Origin: Megalopta genalis
Taxonomy: Eukaryota > Arthropoda > Insecta > Hymenoptera > Halictidae
Length of the DNA stretch: 64,000 nucleotides
Direction of reading: 5' to 3'
Assembly: GCF_051020955.1 (NCBI RefSeq)
Contig: NW_027476507.1
Span: 1 to 64,000, forward strand
This document shows positions 25,289-39,657 of the stretch, piece after piece (positions within the stretch are counted from its first letter, which is position 1; each line of letters begins with the position of its first letter). A program made the position numbers and the translations under genes. A model generated the notes under the pieces. That model ran no database searches. It was given only the letters and a program-made list of their open reading frames with translations, and was not told the DNA's origin.

Positions 25289-27628
25289 TTAGCTACAACT
25301 GCATGTGAAACGAACGAGTTAGCTTCAAATCCATGCGATTCACATGATTTAGCTTCAAACCAATGCGATGTAGAAGGTTTAGCTTTAAATCCATGCGATA
25401 CACAAGATTTAGCTTCAAATCAATGCGATGTAGTAGGTTCAGCTTCAAATCCATGCGACACATATGTTTTAGTTTCAAATACTTGCGATATAAGTGATAT
25501 AGCTTTAAATACTGTAGGAACAAACGAGGTAGCTTCAATTCCATGCGAGACACATGATTTAGCTTCAAATTAATTCTATGTAGAAGGTTTGGCTTCAAAT
25601 CCATACGAAACACATGATTTAGCTTCAAATCAATTCGAAGGACAAGGCTTAGATTCAAATCCATGCGAAACAAATGATTTAGCATCAAATGAATGCGAAG
25701 TAGAAGGCTTAGCTTAAAATCCATGCAAAACAAATGGTTTAGCTACAAATACTTGTGATATACATTATTAAGCTACAACTGCATGCGAAACGAACGAGTT
25801 GGCTTCAAATCCATGCGAAACACATGATTTAGCTGCAAATCAATGTGATGTAGAAGGCTTAGCTTCAAATCCATGCGAAACAAATGATTTAGCTTCAAAT
25901 GAATGCGAAGTAGAAGGCTTAGCTTCAAATCCATGCAAAACAAATGGTTTAGCTACAAATACTTGTGATATACATTATTAAGCTACAACTGCATGCGAAA
26001 CGAACGAGTTAGCTTCGAATCCATGCGATTCACATGATTTAGCTTCAAACCAATGCGATGTAGAAGGTTTAGCTTCAAATCCATGCGATACACAAGATTT
26101 AGCTTCACATCAATGCGATGTAGTAGGTTCAGCTTCAAATCCATGCGACACATATGTTTTAGATTCAAATACTTGCGATATAAGTGATATAGATTTAAAT
26201 ACTGTAGGAACAAACGAGGTAGCTTCAAATCCATGCGAGACACATGATTTAGCTTCAAATCAATTCGATGTAGAAGGTTTAGCATCAAATCCATACGAAA
26301 CACATGATTTAGCTTCAAATCAATTCGAAGGACAAGGCTTAGATTCAAATCCATGCGAAACAAATGATTTAGCTTCAAATGAATGCGAAGTAGAAGGCTT
26401 AGCTTCAAATCCATGCAAAACAAATGGTTTAGCTACAAATACTTGTGATATACATTATTAAGCTACAACTGCATGCGAAACGAACGAGTTAGCTTCAAAT
26501 CCATGCGATTCACATGATTTAGCTTCAAACCAATGCGATGTAGAAGGTTTAGCTTCAAATCCATGCGATACACAAGATTTAGCTTCAAATCAATGCGATG
26601 TAGTAGGTTCAGCTTCAAATCCATGCGACACATATGTTTTAGCTTCAAATACTTGCGATATAAGTGATATAGCTTTAAATACTGTAGGAACAAACGAGGT
26701 AGCTTCAATTCCATGCGAGACACATGATTTAGCTTCAAATCAATTCGATGTAGAAGGTTTAGCTTCAAATCCATACGAAACACATGATTTAGCTTCAAAT
26801 CAATTCGAAGGACATGGCTTAGATTCAAATCCATGCGAAACAAATGATTTAGCTTCAAATGAATGCGATGTAGAAGGCTTAGCTTCAAATCCACGCAAAA
26901 CAAATGGTTTAGCTACAAATACTTGTGATATACATTATTAAGCTACAACTGCATGCGAAACGAACGAGTTAGCTTCAAATCCATGCGATTCACATGATTT
27001 AGCTTCAAACCAATGCGATGTAGAAGGTTTAGCTTCAAATCCATGCGATACACAAGATTTAGCTTCACATCAATGCGATGTAGTAGGTTCAGCTTCAAAT
27101 CCATGCGACGCATATGTTTTAGATTCAAATGCTTGCGATATAAGTGATATAGATTTAAATAATGTGGGAACAAACGAGGTAGCTTCAAATCCATGCGAGA
27201 CACATGATTTAGCTTCAAATCAATTCGATGTAGAAGGTTTAGCATCAAATCCATACGAAACACATGATTTAGCTTCAAATCAATTCGAAGAACAAGGCTT
27301 AGATTCAAATCCATGCGAAACAAATGATTTAGCTTCAAATGAATGCGAAGTAGAAGGCTTAGCTTCAAATCCATGCAAAACAAATGGTTTAGCTACAAAT
27401 ACTTGTGATATACATTATTAAGCTACAACTGCATGCGAAACGAACGAGTTAGCTTCAAATCCATGCGAAACACATGATTTCGCTGCAAATCAATGTGATG
27501 TAGAAGGCTTAGCTTCAAATCCATGCGAAACAAATGATTTAGCTTCAAATGAATGCGAAGTAGAGGGCTTAGCTTCAAATCCATGCAAAACAAATGGTTT
27601 AGCTACAAATACTTGTGATATATATCAT
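25289..27628. repeat. Units A-B-A-A-A-B, left half of the 15.7-kb-spaced block
   Basis: Units are A 25289-25768, B 25769-25978, A 25979-26458, A 26459-26938, A 26939-27418 and B 27419-27628. Rare markers 'tagtttcaaatac' near 25,470 and 'catgcgacgcatatg' near 27,107 recur at 41,371 and 42,797. The B at 25769-25978 has no counterpart in the second copy, which runs A 41189 straight into A 41669. Confidence 0.9.
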
Positions 27629-29278
27629 TTAGCTACAACTGCATGCGAAACGAACGAGTTAGCTTCAAATCCATGCGATTCACATGATTTAGCTTCAAAC
27701 CAATGCGATGTAGAAGGTTCAGCTTCAAATCCATGCGATACACAAGATTTAGCTTCAAATCAATGCGATGTAGTAGGTTCAGCTTCAAATCCATGCGACA
27801 CATATGTTTTAGCTTCAAATACTTGCGATATAAGTGATATAGCTTTAAATACTGTAGGAACAAACGAGGTAGCTTCAAATCCATGCGAGACACATGATTT
27901 AGCTTCAAATCAATTCGATGTAGAAGGTTTAGCATCAAATCCATACGAAACACATGATTTAGCTTCAAATCAATTCGAAGGACAAGGCTTAGATTCAAAT
28001 CCATGCGAAACAAATGATTTAGCTTCAAATGAATGCGAAGTAGAAGGCTTAGCTTCAAATCCATGCAAAACAAATGGTTTAGCTACAAATACTTGTGATA
28101 TACATTATTAAGCTACAACTGCATGTGAAACGAACGAGTTAGCTTCAAATCCATGCGATTCACATGATTTAGCTTCAACCCAATGCGATGTAGAAGGTTT
28201 AGCTTCAAATCCATGCGATACACAAGATTTAGCTTCAAATCAATGCGATGTAGTAGGTTCAGCTTCAAATCCATGCGACACATATGTTTTAGCTTCAAAT
28301 ACTTGCGATATAAGTGATATAGATTTAAATACTGTAGGAACAAACGAGGTAGCTTCAAATCCATGCGAGACACATGATTTATCTTCAAATCAATTCGATG
28401 TAGAAGGTTTAGCATCAAATCCATACGAAACACATGATTTAGCTTCAAATCAATTCGAAGGACAAGGCTTAGATTCAAATCCATGCGAAACAAATGATTT
28501 AGCTTCAAATGAATGCGAAGTAGAAGGCTTAGCTTCAAATCCATGCAAAACAAATGGATTAGCTACAAATACTTGTGATATATATCATTTAGCTACAACT
28601 GCATGCGAAACGAACGAGTTAGCTTCAAATCCATGCGATTCACATGATTTAGCTGCAAATCAATGTGATGTAGAAGGTTTAGCTTCAAATCCATGCGATA
28701 CACAAGATTTAGCTTCAAATCAATGCGATGTAGTAGGTTCAGCTTCAAATCCATGCGTCACATATGTTTTAGCTTCAAATACTTGCGATATAAGTGATAT
28801 AGCTTTAAATACTGTAAGAACAAACGAGGTAGCTTCAATTCCATGCGAGACACATGATTTAGCTCCAAATTAATTCGATGTAGAAGGTTTGGCTTCAAAT
28901 CCATACGAAACACATGATTTAGCTTCAAATCAATTCGAAGGACAAGGCTTAGATTCAAATCCATGCGAAACAAATGATTTAGCTTCAAATGAATGCGAAG
29001 TAGAAGGCTTAGCTTCAAATCCATGCAAAACAAATGGTTTAGCTACAAATACTTGTGATATATATTATTAAGCTACAACTGCATGCGAAACGAACAAGTT
29101 AGTTTCAAATCCATGCGAAACACATGATTTAGCTGCAAATCAATGTGATGTAGAAGCCTTAGCTTCAAATCCATGCGAAACAAATGATTTAGCTTCAAAT
29201 GAATGCGAAGTAGAAGGCTTAGCTTCAAATCCATGCAAAACAAATGGTTTAGCTACAAATACTTGTGATATATATCAT
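27629..29278. repeat. 1,650-bp block A-A-A-B, copy 2
   Basis: Same unit order and markers ('gcgtcacat', 'gctccaaattaattc', 'gaacaagtt') as 9744-11393 and 43319-44968. It shares 'tttatcttcaaatcaattcg' (28,380) and 'gaagcctta' only with the 43319 copy. Private changes include 'gaaggttcagc' at 27,717 and 'cttcaacccaatg' near 28,177. Confidence 0.9.
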
Positions 29279-30418
29279 TTAGCTACAACTGCATGTGAAA
29301 CGAACGAGTTAGCTTCAAATCCATGCGATACACAAGATTTAGCTTCACATCAATGCGATGTAGTAGGTTCAGCTTCAAATCCATGCGACACATATGTTTT
29401 AGATTCAAATACTTGCGATATAAGTGATATAGATTTAAATACTGTAGGAACAAACGAGGTAGCTTCAAATCCATGCGAGACACATGATTTAGCTTCAAAT
29501 CAATTCGATGTAGAAGGTTTAGCATCAAATCCATACGAAACACATGATTTAGCTTCAAATCAATTCGAAGGACAAGGCTTAGATTCAAATCCATGCGAAA
29601 CAAATGATTTAGCTTCAAATGAATGCGAAGTAGAAGGCTTAGCTTCAAATCCATGCAAAACAAATGGTTTAGCTACAAATACTTGTGATATACATTATTA
29701 AGCTACAACTGCATGCGAAACGAACGACTTAGCTTCAAATCCATGCGATACACAAGATTTAGCTTCAAATCAATGCGATGTTGTAGGTTCAGCTTCAAAT
29801 CCATGCGACACATATGTTTTAGCTTCAAATACTTGCGATATATGTGATATAGCTTTAAATACTGTAGGAACAAACGAGGTAGCTTCAATTCCATACGAGA
29901 CACATGGTTTAGCTTCAAATCAATTCGAAGGACAAGGCTTAGATTCAAATTGATGCGAAACAAATGATTTAGCTTCAAATGAATGCGAAGTAGAAGGCTT
30001 AGCTTCAAATCCATGCAAAACAAATGGTTTAGCTACAAATACTTGTGATATACATTATTAAGCTACAACTGCATGCGAAACGAACGACTTAGCTTCAAAT
30101 CCATGCGATACACAAGATTTAGCTTCAAATCAATGCGATGTAGTAGGTTCAGCTTCAAATCCATGCGACACATATGTTTTAGCTTCAAATACTTGCGATA
30201 TATGTGATATAGCATTAAATACTGTAGGAACAAACGAGGTAGCTTCAATTCCATACGAGACACATGATTTAGCTGCAAATCAATGTGATGTAGAAGGCTT
30301 AGCTTCAAATCCATGCGAAACAAATGATTTAGCTTCAAATGAATGCGAAGTAGAAGGCTTAGCTTCAAATCCATGCAAAACAAATGGTTTAGCTACAAAT
30401 ACTTGTGATATATATCAT
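29279..30418. repeat. Units short A (420) - C - hybrid 360
   Basis: 29279-29698 is an A lacking the DSHD and DVEG monomers; the counterpart 44969-45448 has them, a 60-bp difference. C 29699-30058 carries the rare 'gatgttgtagg', shared with 45,529. 30059-30418 begins as a C and switches to a B unit at 'gctgcaaatcaatgtg'; the equal-length counterpart at 45809 is a different hybrid. Confidence 0.87.
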
Positions 30419-32278
30419 TTAGCTACAACTGCATGTGAAACGAACGAGTTAGCTTCAAATCCATGCGATTCACATGATTTAGCTTCAAACCAATGCGATA
30501 TAGAAGGTTTAGCTTCAAATCCATGCGATACACAAGATTTAGCTTCAAATCAATGCGATGTAGTAGGTTCAGCTTCAAATCCATGCGACACATATGTTTT
30601 AGCTTCAAATACATGCGATATAAGTGATATAGCTTTAAATACTGTAGGAACAAACGAGGTAGCTTCAATTCCATGCGAGACACATGATTTAGCTTCAAAT
30701 CAATTCGATGTAGAAGGTTTAGCTTCAAATCCATACGAAACACATGATTTAGCTTCAAATCAATTCGAAGGACATGGCTTAGATTCAAATCCATGCGAAA
30801 CAAATGATTTAGCTTCAAATGAATGCGATGTAGAAGGCTTAGCTTCAAATCCACGCAAAACAAATGGTTTAGCTACAAATACTTGTGATATACATTATTA
30901 AGCTACAACTGCATGCGAAACGAACGAGTTAGCTTCAAATCCATGCGATTCACATGATTTAGCTTCAAACCAATGCGATGTAGAAGGTTTAGCTTCAAAT
31001 CCATGCGATACACAAGATTTAGCTTCAAATGAATGCGAAGTAGAAGGCTTGGCTTCAAATCCATGCAAAACAAATGGTTTAGCTACAAATACTTGTGATA
31101 TATATCATTTAGCTACAACTGCATGTGAAACGAACGAGTTAGCTTCAAATCCATGCGATTCACATGAGTTAGCTTCAAACCAATGCGATGTAGAAGGTTT
31201 AGCTTCAAATCCATGCGATACACAAGATTTAGCTTCAAATCAATGCGATGTAGTAGGTTCAGCTTCAAATCCATGCGACACATATGTTTTAGCTTCAAAT
31301 ACTTGCGATATAAGTGATATAGCTTTAAATACTGTAGGAACAAACGAGGTAGCTTCAATTCCATGAGAGACACATGATTTAGCTTCAAATCAATTCGATG
31401 TAGAAGGTTTAGCTTCAAATCCATACGAAACACATGATTTAGCTTCAAATCAATTCGAAGGACATGGCTTAGATTCAAATCCATGCGAAACAAATGATTT
31501 AGCTTCAAATGAATGCGATGTAGAAGGCTTAGCTTCAAATCCACGCAAAACAAATGGTTTAGCTACAAATACTTGTGATATACATTATTAAGCTACAACT
31601 GCATGCGAAACGAACGAGTTAGCTTCAAATCCATGCGATTCACATGATTTAGCTTCAAACCAATGCGATGTAGAAGGTTTAGCTTCAAATCCATGCGATA
31701 CACAAGATTTAGCTTCACATCAATGCGATGTAGTAGGTTCAGCTTCAAATCCATGCGACACATATGTTTTAGATTCAAATACTTGCGATATAAGTGATAT
31801 AGATTTAAATACTGTAGGAACAAACGAGGTAGCTTCAAATCCATGCGAGACACATGATTTAGCTTCAAATCAATTCGATGTAGAAGGTTTAGCATCAAAT
31901 CCATACGAAACACATGATTTAGCTTCAAATCAATTCGAAGGACAAGGCTTAGATTCAAATCCATGCGAAACAAATGATTTAGCTTCAAATGAATGAGAAG
32001 TAGAAGGCTTAGCTTCAAATCCATGCAAAACAAATGGTTTAGCTACAAATACTTGTGATATACATTATTAAGCTACAACTGCATGCGAAACGAACGAGTT
32101 GGCTTCAAATCCATGCGAAACACATGATTTAGCTGCATATCAATGTGATGTAGAAGGCTTAGCTTCAAATCCATGCGAAACAAATGATTTAGCTTCAAAT
32201 GAATGCGAAGTAGAAGGCTTAGCTTCAAATCCATGCAAAACAAATGGATTAGCTACAAATACTTGTGATATATATCAT
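30419..32278. repeat. Units A - 210-bp A deletion derivative - A - A - B
   Basis: Units are A 30419-30898 ('gcgatatagaagg', 'aatacatgcgat'), 30899-31108 (ATT start, DSHD, DVEG, DTQD, then directly EVEG, KTNG, DIYH: an A with nine inner monomers removed), A 31109-31588 ('cacatgagttagc', 'ccatgagagac'), A 31589-32068 ('aatgagaag') and B 32069-32278. Each marker recurs at 46169-48028 (offset 15,750). The 'ccatgagag' and 'aatgagaag' changes turn Cys codons into TGA in the + frame. Confidence 0.9.
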
Positions 32279-34077
32279 TTAGCTACAACTGCATACGAAA
32301 CGAACGAGTTAGCTTCAAATCCATGCGATTCACATGATTTAGCTGCAAATCAATGTGATGTAGAAGGTTTAGCTTCAAATCCATGCGATACACAAGATTT
32401 AGCTTCAAATCAATGCGATGTAGTAGGTTCAGCTTCAAATCCATGCGTCACATATGTTTTAGCTTCAAATACTTGCGATATAAGTGATATAGCTTTAAAT
32501 ACTGTAGGAACAAACGAGGTAGCTTCAATTCCATGCGAGACACATGATTTAGCTTCAAATTAATTCGATGTAGAAGGTTTGGCTTCAAATCCATACGAAA
32601 CACATGATTTAGCTTCAAATCAATTCGAAGGACAAGGCTTAGATTCAAATCCATGCGAAACAAATGATTTAGCTTCAAATGAATGCGAAGTAGAAGGCTT
32701 AGCTTCAAATCCATGCAAAACAAATGGTTTAGCTACAAATACTTGTGATATATATTATTAAGCTACAACTGCATGCGAAACGAACAAGTTAGCTTCAAAT
32801 CCATGCGAAACACATGATTTAGCTGCAAATCAATGTGATGTAGAAGGCTTAGCTTCAAATCCATGCGAAACAAATGATTTAGCTTCAAATGAATGCGAAG
32901 TAGAAGGCTTAGCTTCAAATCCATGCAAAACAAATGGTTTAGCTACAAATACTTGTGATATATATCATTTAGCTACAACTGCATGTGAAACGAACGAGTT
33001 AGCTTCAAATCCATGCGAAACACATGATTTAGCTGCAAACCAATGCGATGTAGAAGGTTTAGCTTCAAATCCATGCGATACACAAGATTTAGCTTCAAAT
33101 CAATGCGATGTAGTAGGTTCAGCTTCAAATCCATGCGACACATATGTTTTAGCTTCAAATACTTGCGATATAAGTGATATAGCTTTAAATACTGTAAGAA
33201 CAAACGAGGTAGCTTCAATTCCATGCGAGACACATGATTTAGCTTCAAATTAATTCGATGTAGAAGGTTTGGCTTCAAATCCATGCGAAACAAATGATTT
33301 AGCTTCAAATGAATGCGATGTAGAAGGCTTAGCTTCAAATCCACGCAAAACAAATGGTTTAGCTACAAATACTTGTGATATACATTATTAAGCTACAACT
33401 GCATGCGAAACGAACGAGTTAGCTTCAAATCCATGCGATTCACATGATTTAGCTCCAAACCAATGCGATGTAGAAGGTTTAGCTTCAAATCCATGCGATA
33501 CACAAGATTTAGCTTCACATCAATGCGATGTAGTAGGTTCAGCTTCAAATCCATGCGACACATATGTTTTAGATTCAAATACTTGCGATATAAGTGATAT
33601 AGATTTAAATACTGTAGGAACAAACGAGGTAGCTTCAAATCCATGCGAGACACATGATTTAGCTTCAAATCAATTCGATGTAGAAGGTTTAGCATCAAAT
33701 CCATACGAAACACATGATTTAGCTTCAAATCAATTCGAAGGACAAGGCTTAGATTCAAATCCATGTGAAACAAATGATTTAGCTTCAAATGAATGCGAAG
33801 TAGAAGGCTTAGCTTCAAATCCATGCAAAACAAATCGTTTAGCTACAAATACTTGTGATATACATTATTAAGCTACAACTGCATGCGAAACGAGCGAGTT
33901 AGCTTCAAATCCATGCGAAACACATGATTTAGCTGCAAATCAATGTGATGTAGAAGGCTTAGCTTCAAATCCATGCGAAAAAATGATTTAGCTTCAAATG
34001 AATGCGAAGTAGAAGGCTTAGCTTCAAATCCATGCAAAACAAATGGTTTAGCTACAAATACTTGTGATATACATTAT
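32279..34077. repeat. Partial 3,690-bp block (A-B-D-A-B) before copy 2
   Basis: Units are A 32279 ('gcatacgaaacg', 'gcgtcacat'), B 32759, D-like 32969, A 33389 ('gctccaaacc', 'ccatgtgaaac') and B 33869 ('gaaacgagcgag', 209 bp). These are the last five units of the 3,690-bp block. They match 35968-37767 at offset 3,689-3,690, so 32279-39.5 kb holds close to two head-to-tail copies. Confidence 0.9.
33971..33990. other. 1-bp deletion in an ETND monomer
   Basis: Reads 'gcgaaaaaatgattt' where all sister copies have 'gcgaaacaaatgattt'. The sister units at 37558 and 49619 are intact, so the deletion postdates both duplications. It returns the repeat phase by one base. Confidence 0.9.
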
Positions 34078-37000
34078 TAAGCTACAACTGCATGCGAAAC
34101 GAACGACTTAGCTTCAAATCCATGCGATACACAAGATTTAGCTTCAAATCAATGCGATGTAGTAGGTTCAGCTTCAAATCCATGCGACACATATGTTTTA
34201 GCTTCAAATACTTGCGATATATGTGATATAGCTTTAAATACTGTAGGAACAAACGAGGTAGCTTCAATTCCATACGAGACACATGGTTTAGCTTCAAATC
34301 AATTCGAAGGACAAGGCTTAGATTCAAATTGATGCGAAACAAATGATTTAGCTTCAAATGAATGCGAAGTAGAAGGCTTAGCTTCAAATCCATGCAAAAC
34401 AAATGGTTTAGCTACAAATACTTGTGATATACATTATTAAGCTACAACTGCATGCGAAACGAACGACTTAGCTTCAAATCCATGCGATACACAAGATTTA
34501 GCTTCAAATCAATGCGATGTAGTAGGTTCAGCTTCAAATCCATGCGACACATATGTTTTAGCTTCAAATACTTGCGATATATGTGATATAGCATTAAATA
34601 TTGTAGGAACAAACGAGGTAGCTTCAATTCCATACGAGACACATGGTTTAGCTTCAAATCAATTCGAAGGACAAGGCTTAGATTCAAATCCATGCGAAAC
34701 AAATGATTTAGCTTCAAATGAATGCGAAGTAGAAGGCTTAGCTTCAAATCCATGCAAAACAAATGGTTTAGCTACAAATACTTGTGATATACATTATTAA
34801 GCTACAACTGCATGCGAAACGAACGAGTTAGCTTCAAATCCATGCGAAACACATGATTTAACTGCAAACCAATGCGATGTAGAAGGTTTAGCTTCAAATC
34901 CATGCGATACACAAGTTTTAGCTTCAAATCAATGCGATGTAGTAGGTTCAGCTTCAAATCCATGCGACACATATGTTTTAGCTTCAAATACTTGCGATAT
35001 AAGTGATATAGTTTTAAATACTGTAAGAACAAACGAGGTAGCTTCAATTCCATGCGAGACACATGATTTAGCTTCAAATTAATTCGATGCAGAAGGTTTG
35101 GCTTCAAATCCATACGAAACACATGATTTAGCTTCAAATCAATTCGAAGGACAAGGCTTAGATTCAAATCCATGCGAAACAAATGATTTAGCTTCAAATG
35201 AATGCGAAGTAGAAGGCTTAGCTTCAAATCCATGCAAAACAAATGGTTTAGCTACAAATACTTGTGATATATATTATTAAGCTACAACTGCATGCGAAAC
35301 GAACAAGTTAGCTTCAAATACATGCGAAACACATGATTTAGCTGCAAATCAATGTGATGTAGAAGGCTTAGCTTCAAATCCATGCGAAACAAATGATTTA
35401 GCTTCAAATGAATGCGAAGTAGAAGGCTTAGCTTCAAATCCATGCAAAACAAATGGTTTAGCTACAAATACTTGTGATATATATCATTTAGCTACAACTG
35501 CATGTGAAACGAACGAGTTAGCTTCAAATCCATGCGATTCACATGATTTAGCTTCAAACCAATGCGATGTAGAAGGTTTAGCTTCAAATCCATGCGATAC
35601 ACAAGATTTAGCTTCAAATCAATGCGATCTAGTAGGTTCAGCTTCAAATCCATGCGACACATATGTTTTAGCTTCAAATACTTGCGATATAAGTGATATA
35701 GCTTTAAATACTGTAGGAACAAACGAGGTAGCTTCAATTCCATGCGAGACACATGATTTAGCTTCAAATCAATTCGATGTAGAAGGTTTAGCTTCAAATC
35801 CATACGAAACACATGATTTAGCTTCAAATTAATTCGAAGGACAAGGCTTAGATTCAAATCCATGCGAAACAAATGATTTAGCTTCAAATGAATGCGAAGT
35901 AGAAGGCTTAGCTTCAAATCCATGCAAAACAAATGGATTAGCTACAAATACTTGTGATATATATCATTTAGCTACAACTGCATACGAAACGAACGAGTTA
36001 GCTTCAAATCCATGCGATTCACATGATTTAGCTGCAAATCAATGTGATGTAGAAGGTTTAGCTTCAAATCCATGCGATACACAAGATTTAGCTTCAAATC
36101 AATGCGATGTAGTAGGTTCAGCTTCAAATCCATGCGTCACATATGTTTTAGCTTCAAATACTTGCGATATAAGTGATATAGCTTTAAATACTGTAAGAAG
36201 AAACGAGGTAGCTTCAATTCCATGCGAGACACATGATTTAGCTTCAAATTAATTCGATGTAGAAGGTTTGGCTTCAAATCCATACGAAACGCATGATTTA
36301 GCTTCAAATCAATTCGAAGGACAAGGCTTAGATTCAAATCCATGCGAAACAAATGATTTAGCTTCAAATGAATGCGAAGTAGAAGGCTTAGCTTCAAATC
36401 CATGCAAAACAAATGGTTTAGCTACAAATACTTGTGATATATATTATTAAGCTACAACTGCATGCGAAACGAACAAGTTAGCTTCAAATCCATGCGAAAC
36501 ACATGATTTAGCTGCAAATCAATGTGATGTAGAAGGCTTAGCTTCAAATCCATGCGAAACAAATGATTTAGCTTCAAATGAATGCGAAGTAGAAGGCTTA
36601 GCTTCAAATCCATGCAAAACAAATGGTTTAGCTACAAATACTTGTGATATATATCATTTAGCTACAACTGCATGTGAAACGAACGAGTTAGCTTCAAATC
36701 CATGCGAAACACATGATTTAGCTGCAAACCAATGCGATGTAGAAGTTTTAGCTTCAAATCCATGCGATACACAAGATTTAGCTTCAAATCAATGCGATGT
36801 AGTAGGTTCAGCTTCAAATCCATGCGACACATATGTTTTAGCTTCAAATACTTGCGATATAAGTGATATAGCTTTAAATACTGTAAGAACAAACGAGGTA
36901 GCTTCAATTCCATGCGAGACACATGATTTAGCTTCAAATTAATTCGATGTAGAAGGTTTGGCTTCAAATCCATGCGAAACAAATGATTTAGCTTCAAATG

Positions 37001-37767
37001 AATGCGATGTAGAAGGCTTAGCTTCAAATCCACGCAAAACAAATGGTTTAGCTACAAATACTTGTGATATACATTATTAAGCTACAACTGCATGCGAAAC
37101 GAACGAGTTAGCTTCAAATCCATGCGATTCACATGATTTAGCTCCAAACCAATGCGATGTAGAAGGTTTAGCTTCAAATCCATGCGATACACAAGATTTA
37201 GCTTCACATCAATGCGATGTAGTAGGTTCAGCTTCAAATCCATGCGACACATATGTTTTAGATTCAAATACTTGCGATATAAGTGATATAGATTTAAATA
37301 CTGTAGGAACAAACGAGGTAGCTTCAAATCCATGCGAGACACATGATTTAGCTTCAAATCAATTCGATGTAGAAGGTTTAGCATCAAATCCATACGAAAC
37401 ACATGATTTAGCTTCAAATCAATTCGAAGGACAAGGCTTAGATTCAAATCCATGTGAAACAAATGATTTAGCTTCAAATGAATGCGAAGTAGAAGGCTTA
37501 GCTTCAAATCCATGCAAAACAAATCGTTTAGCTACAAATACTTGTGATATACATTATTAAGCTACAACTGCATGCGAAACGAGCGAGTTAGCTTCAAATC
37601 CATGCGAAACACATGATTTAGCTGCAAATCAATGTGATGTAGAAGGCTTAGCTTCAAATCCATGCGAAACAAATGATTTAGCTTCAAATGAATGCGAAGT
37701 AGAAGGCTTAGCTTCAAATCCATGCAAAACAAATGGTTTAGCTACAAATACTTGTGATATACATTAT
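34078..37767. repeat. Complete 3,690-bp third-order block, copy 2
   Basis: Units are C 34078, C 34438, A 34798, B 35278, A 35488, A 35968, B 36448, D-like 36658, A 37078 and B 37558, identical in order and size to 14424-18113. The second C differs from its sisters in having 'gattcaaatccatgcg' in place of the TGA-making 'aaattgatgc'. The B at 35278 has 'aaatacatgcg', and the A at 35968 has 'gtaagaagaaacg'. Confidence 0.93.
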
Positions 37768-39657
37768 TAAGCTACAACTGCATGCGAAACGAACGACTTA
37801 GCTTCAAATCCATGCGATACACAAGATTTAGCTTCAAATCAATGCGATGTAGTAGGTTCAGCTTCAAATCCATGCGACACATATGTTTTAGCTTCAAATA
37901 CTTGCGATATATGTGATATAGCTTTAAATACTGTAGGAACAAACGAGGTAGCTTCAATTCCATACGAGACACATGGTTTAGCTTCAAATCAATTCGAAGG
38001 ACAAGGCTTAGATTCAAATTGATGCGAAACAAATGATTTAGCTTCAAATGAATGCGAAGTAGAAGGCTTAGCTTCAAATCCATGCAAAACAAATGGTTTA
38101 GCTACAAATACTTGTGATATACATTATTAAGCTACAACTGCATGCGAAACGAACGACTTAGCTTCAAATCCATGCGATACACAAGATTTAGCTTCAAATC
38201 AATGCGATGTAGTAGGTTCAGCTTCAAATCCATGCGACACATATGTTTTAGCTTCAAATACTTGCGATATATGTGATATAGCATTAAATATTGTAGGAAC
38301 AAACGAGGTAGCTTCAATTCCATACGAGACACATGGTTTAGCTTCAAATCAATTCGAAGGACAAGGCTTAGATTCAAATTGATGCGAAACAAATGATTTA
38401 GCTTCAAATGAATGCGAAGTAGAAGGCTTAGCTTCAAATCCATGCAAAACAAATGGTTTAGCTACAAATACTTGTGATATACATTATTAAGCTACAACTG
38501 CATGCGAAACGAACGAGTTAGCTTCAAATCCATGCGAAACACATGATTTAGCTGCAAACCAATGCGATGTAGAAGGTTTAGCTTCAAATCCATGTGATAC
38601 ACAAGTTTTAGCTTCAAATCAATGCGATGTAGTAGGTTCAGCTTCAAATCCATGCGACACATATGTTTTAGCTTCAAATACTTGCGATATAAGTGATATA
38701 GTTTTAAATACTGTAAGAACAAACGAGGTAGCTTCAATTCCATGCGAGACACATGATTTAGCTTCAAATTAATTCGATGTAGAAGGTTTGGCTTCAAATC
38801 CATACGAAACACATGATTTAGCTTCAAATCAATTCGAAGGACAAGGCTTAGATTCAAATCCATGCGAAACAAATGATTTAGCTTCAAATGAATGCGAAGT
38901 AGAAGGCTTAGCTTCAAATCCATGCAAAACAAATGGTTTAGCTACAAATACTTGTGATATATATTATTAAGCTACAACTGCATGCGAAACGAACAAGTTA
39001 GCTTCAAATCCATGCGAAACACATGATTTAGCTGCAAATCAATGTGATGTAGAAGGCTTAGCTTCAAATCCATGCGAAACAAATGATTTAGCTTCAAATG
39101 AATGCGAAGTAGAAGGCTTAGCTTCAAATCCATGCAAAACAAATGGTTTAGCTACAAATACTTGTGATATATATCATTTAGCTACAACTGCATGTGAAAC
39201 GAACGAGTTAGCTTCAAATCCATGCGATTCACATGATTTAGCTTCAAACCAATGCGATGTAGAAGGTTTAGATTCAAATCCATGCGATACACAAGATTTA
39301 GCTTCAAATCAATGCGATCTAGTAGGTTCAGCTTCAAATCCATGCGACACATATGTTTTAGCTTCAAATACTTGCGATATAAGTGATATAGCTTTAAATA
39401 CTGTAGGAACAAACGAGGTAGCTTCAATTCCATGCGAGACACATGATTTAGCTTCAAATCAATTCGATGTAGAAGGTTTAGCTTCAAATCCATACGAAAC
39501 ACATGATTTAGCTTCAAATCAATTCGAAGGACATGGCTTAGATTCAAATCCATGCGAAACAAATGATTTAGCTTCAAATGAATGCGATGTAGAAGGCTTA
39601 GCTTCAAATCCACGCAAAACAAATGGTTTAGCTACAAATACTTGTGATATACATTAT
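37768..39657. repeat. Partial third copy of the 3,690-bp block (C-C-A-B-A)
   Basis: C 37768, C 38128, A 38488, B 38968 and A 39178 repeat 34078-35967 at offset 3,690. The A at 38488 has a private 'ccatgtgatacacaag', later found again at 50,281-50,310. The A at 39178 shares 'gcgatctagtagg' with its sister but switches in its last third to the 'gaaggacatgg / ccacgcaaaac' subtype, and carries 'ttagattcaaatccatgcg' near 39,270. Confidence 0.9.
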
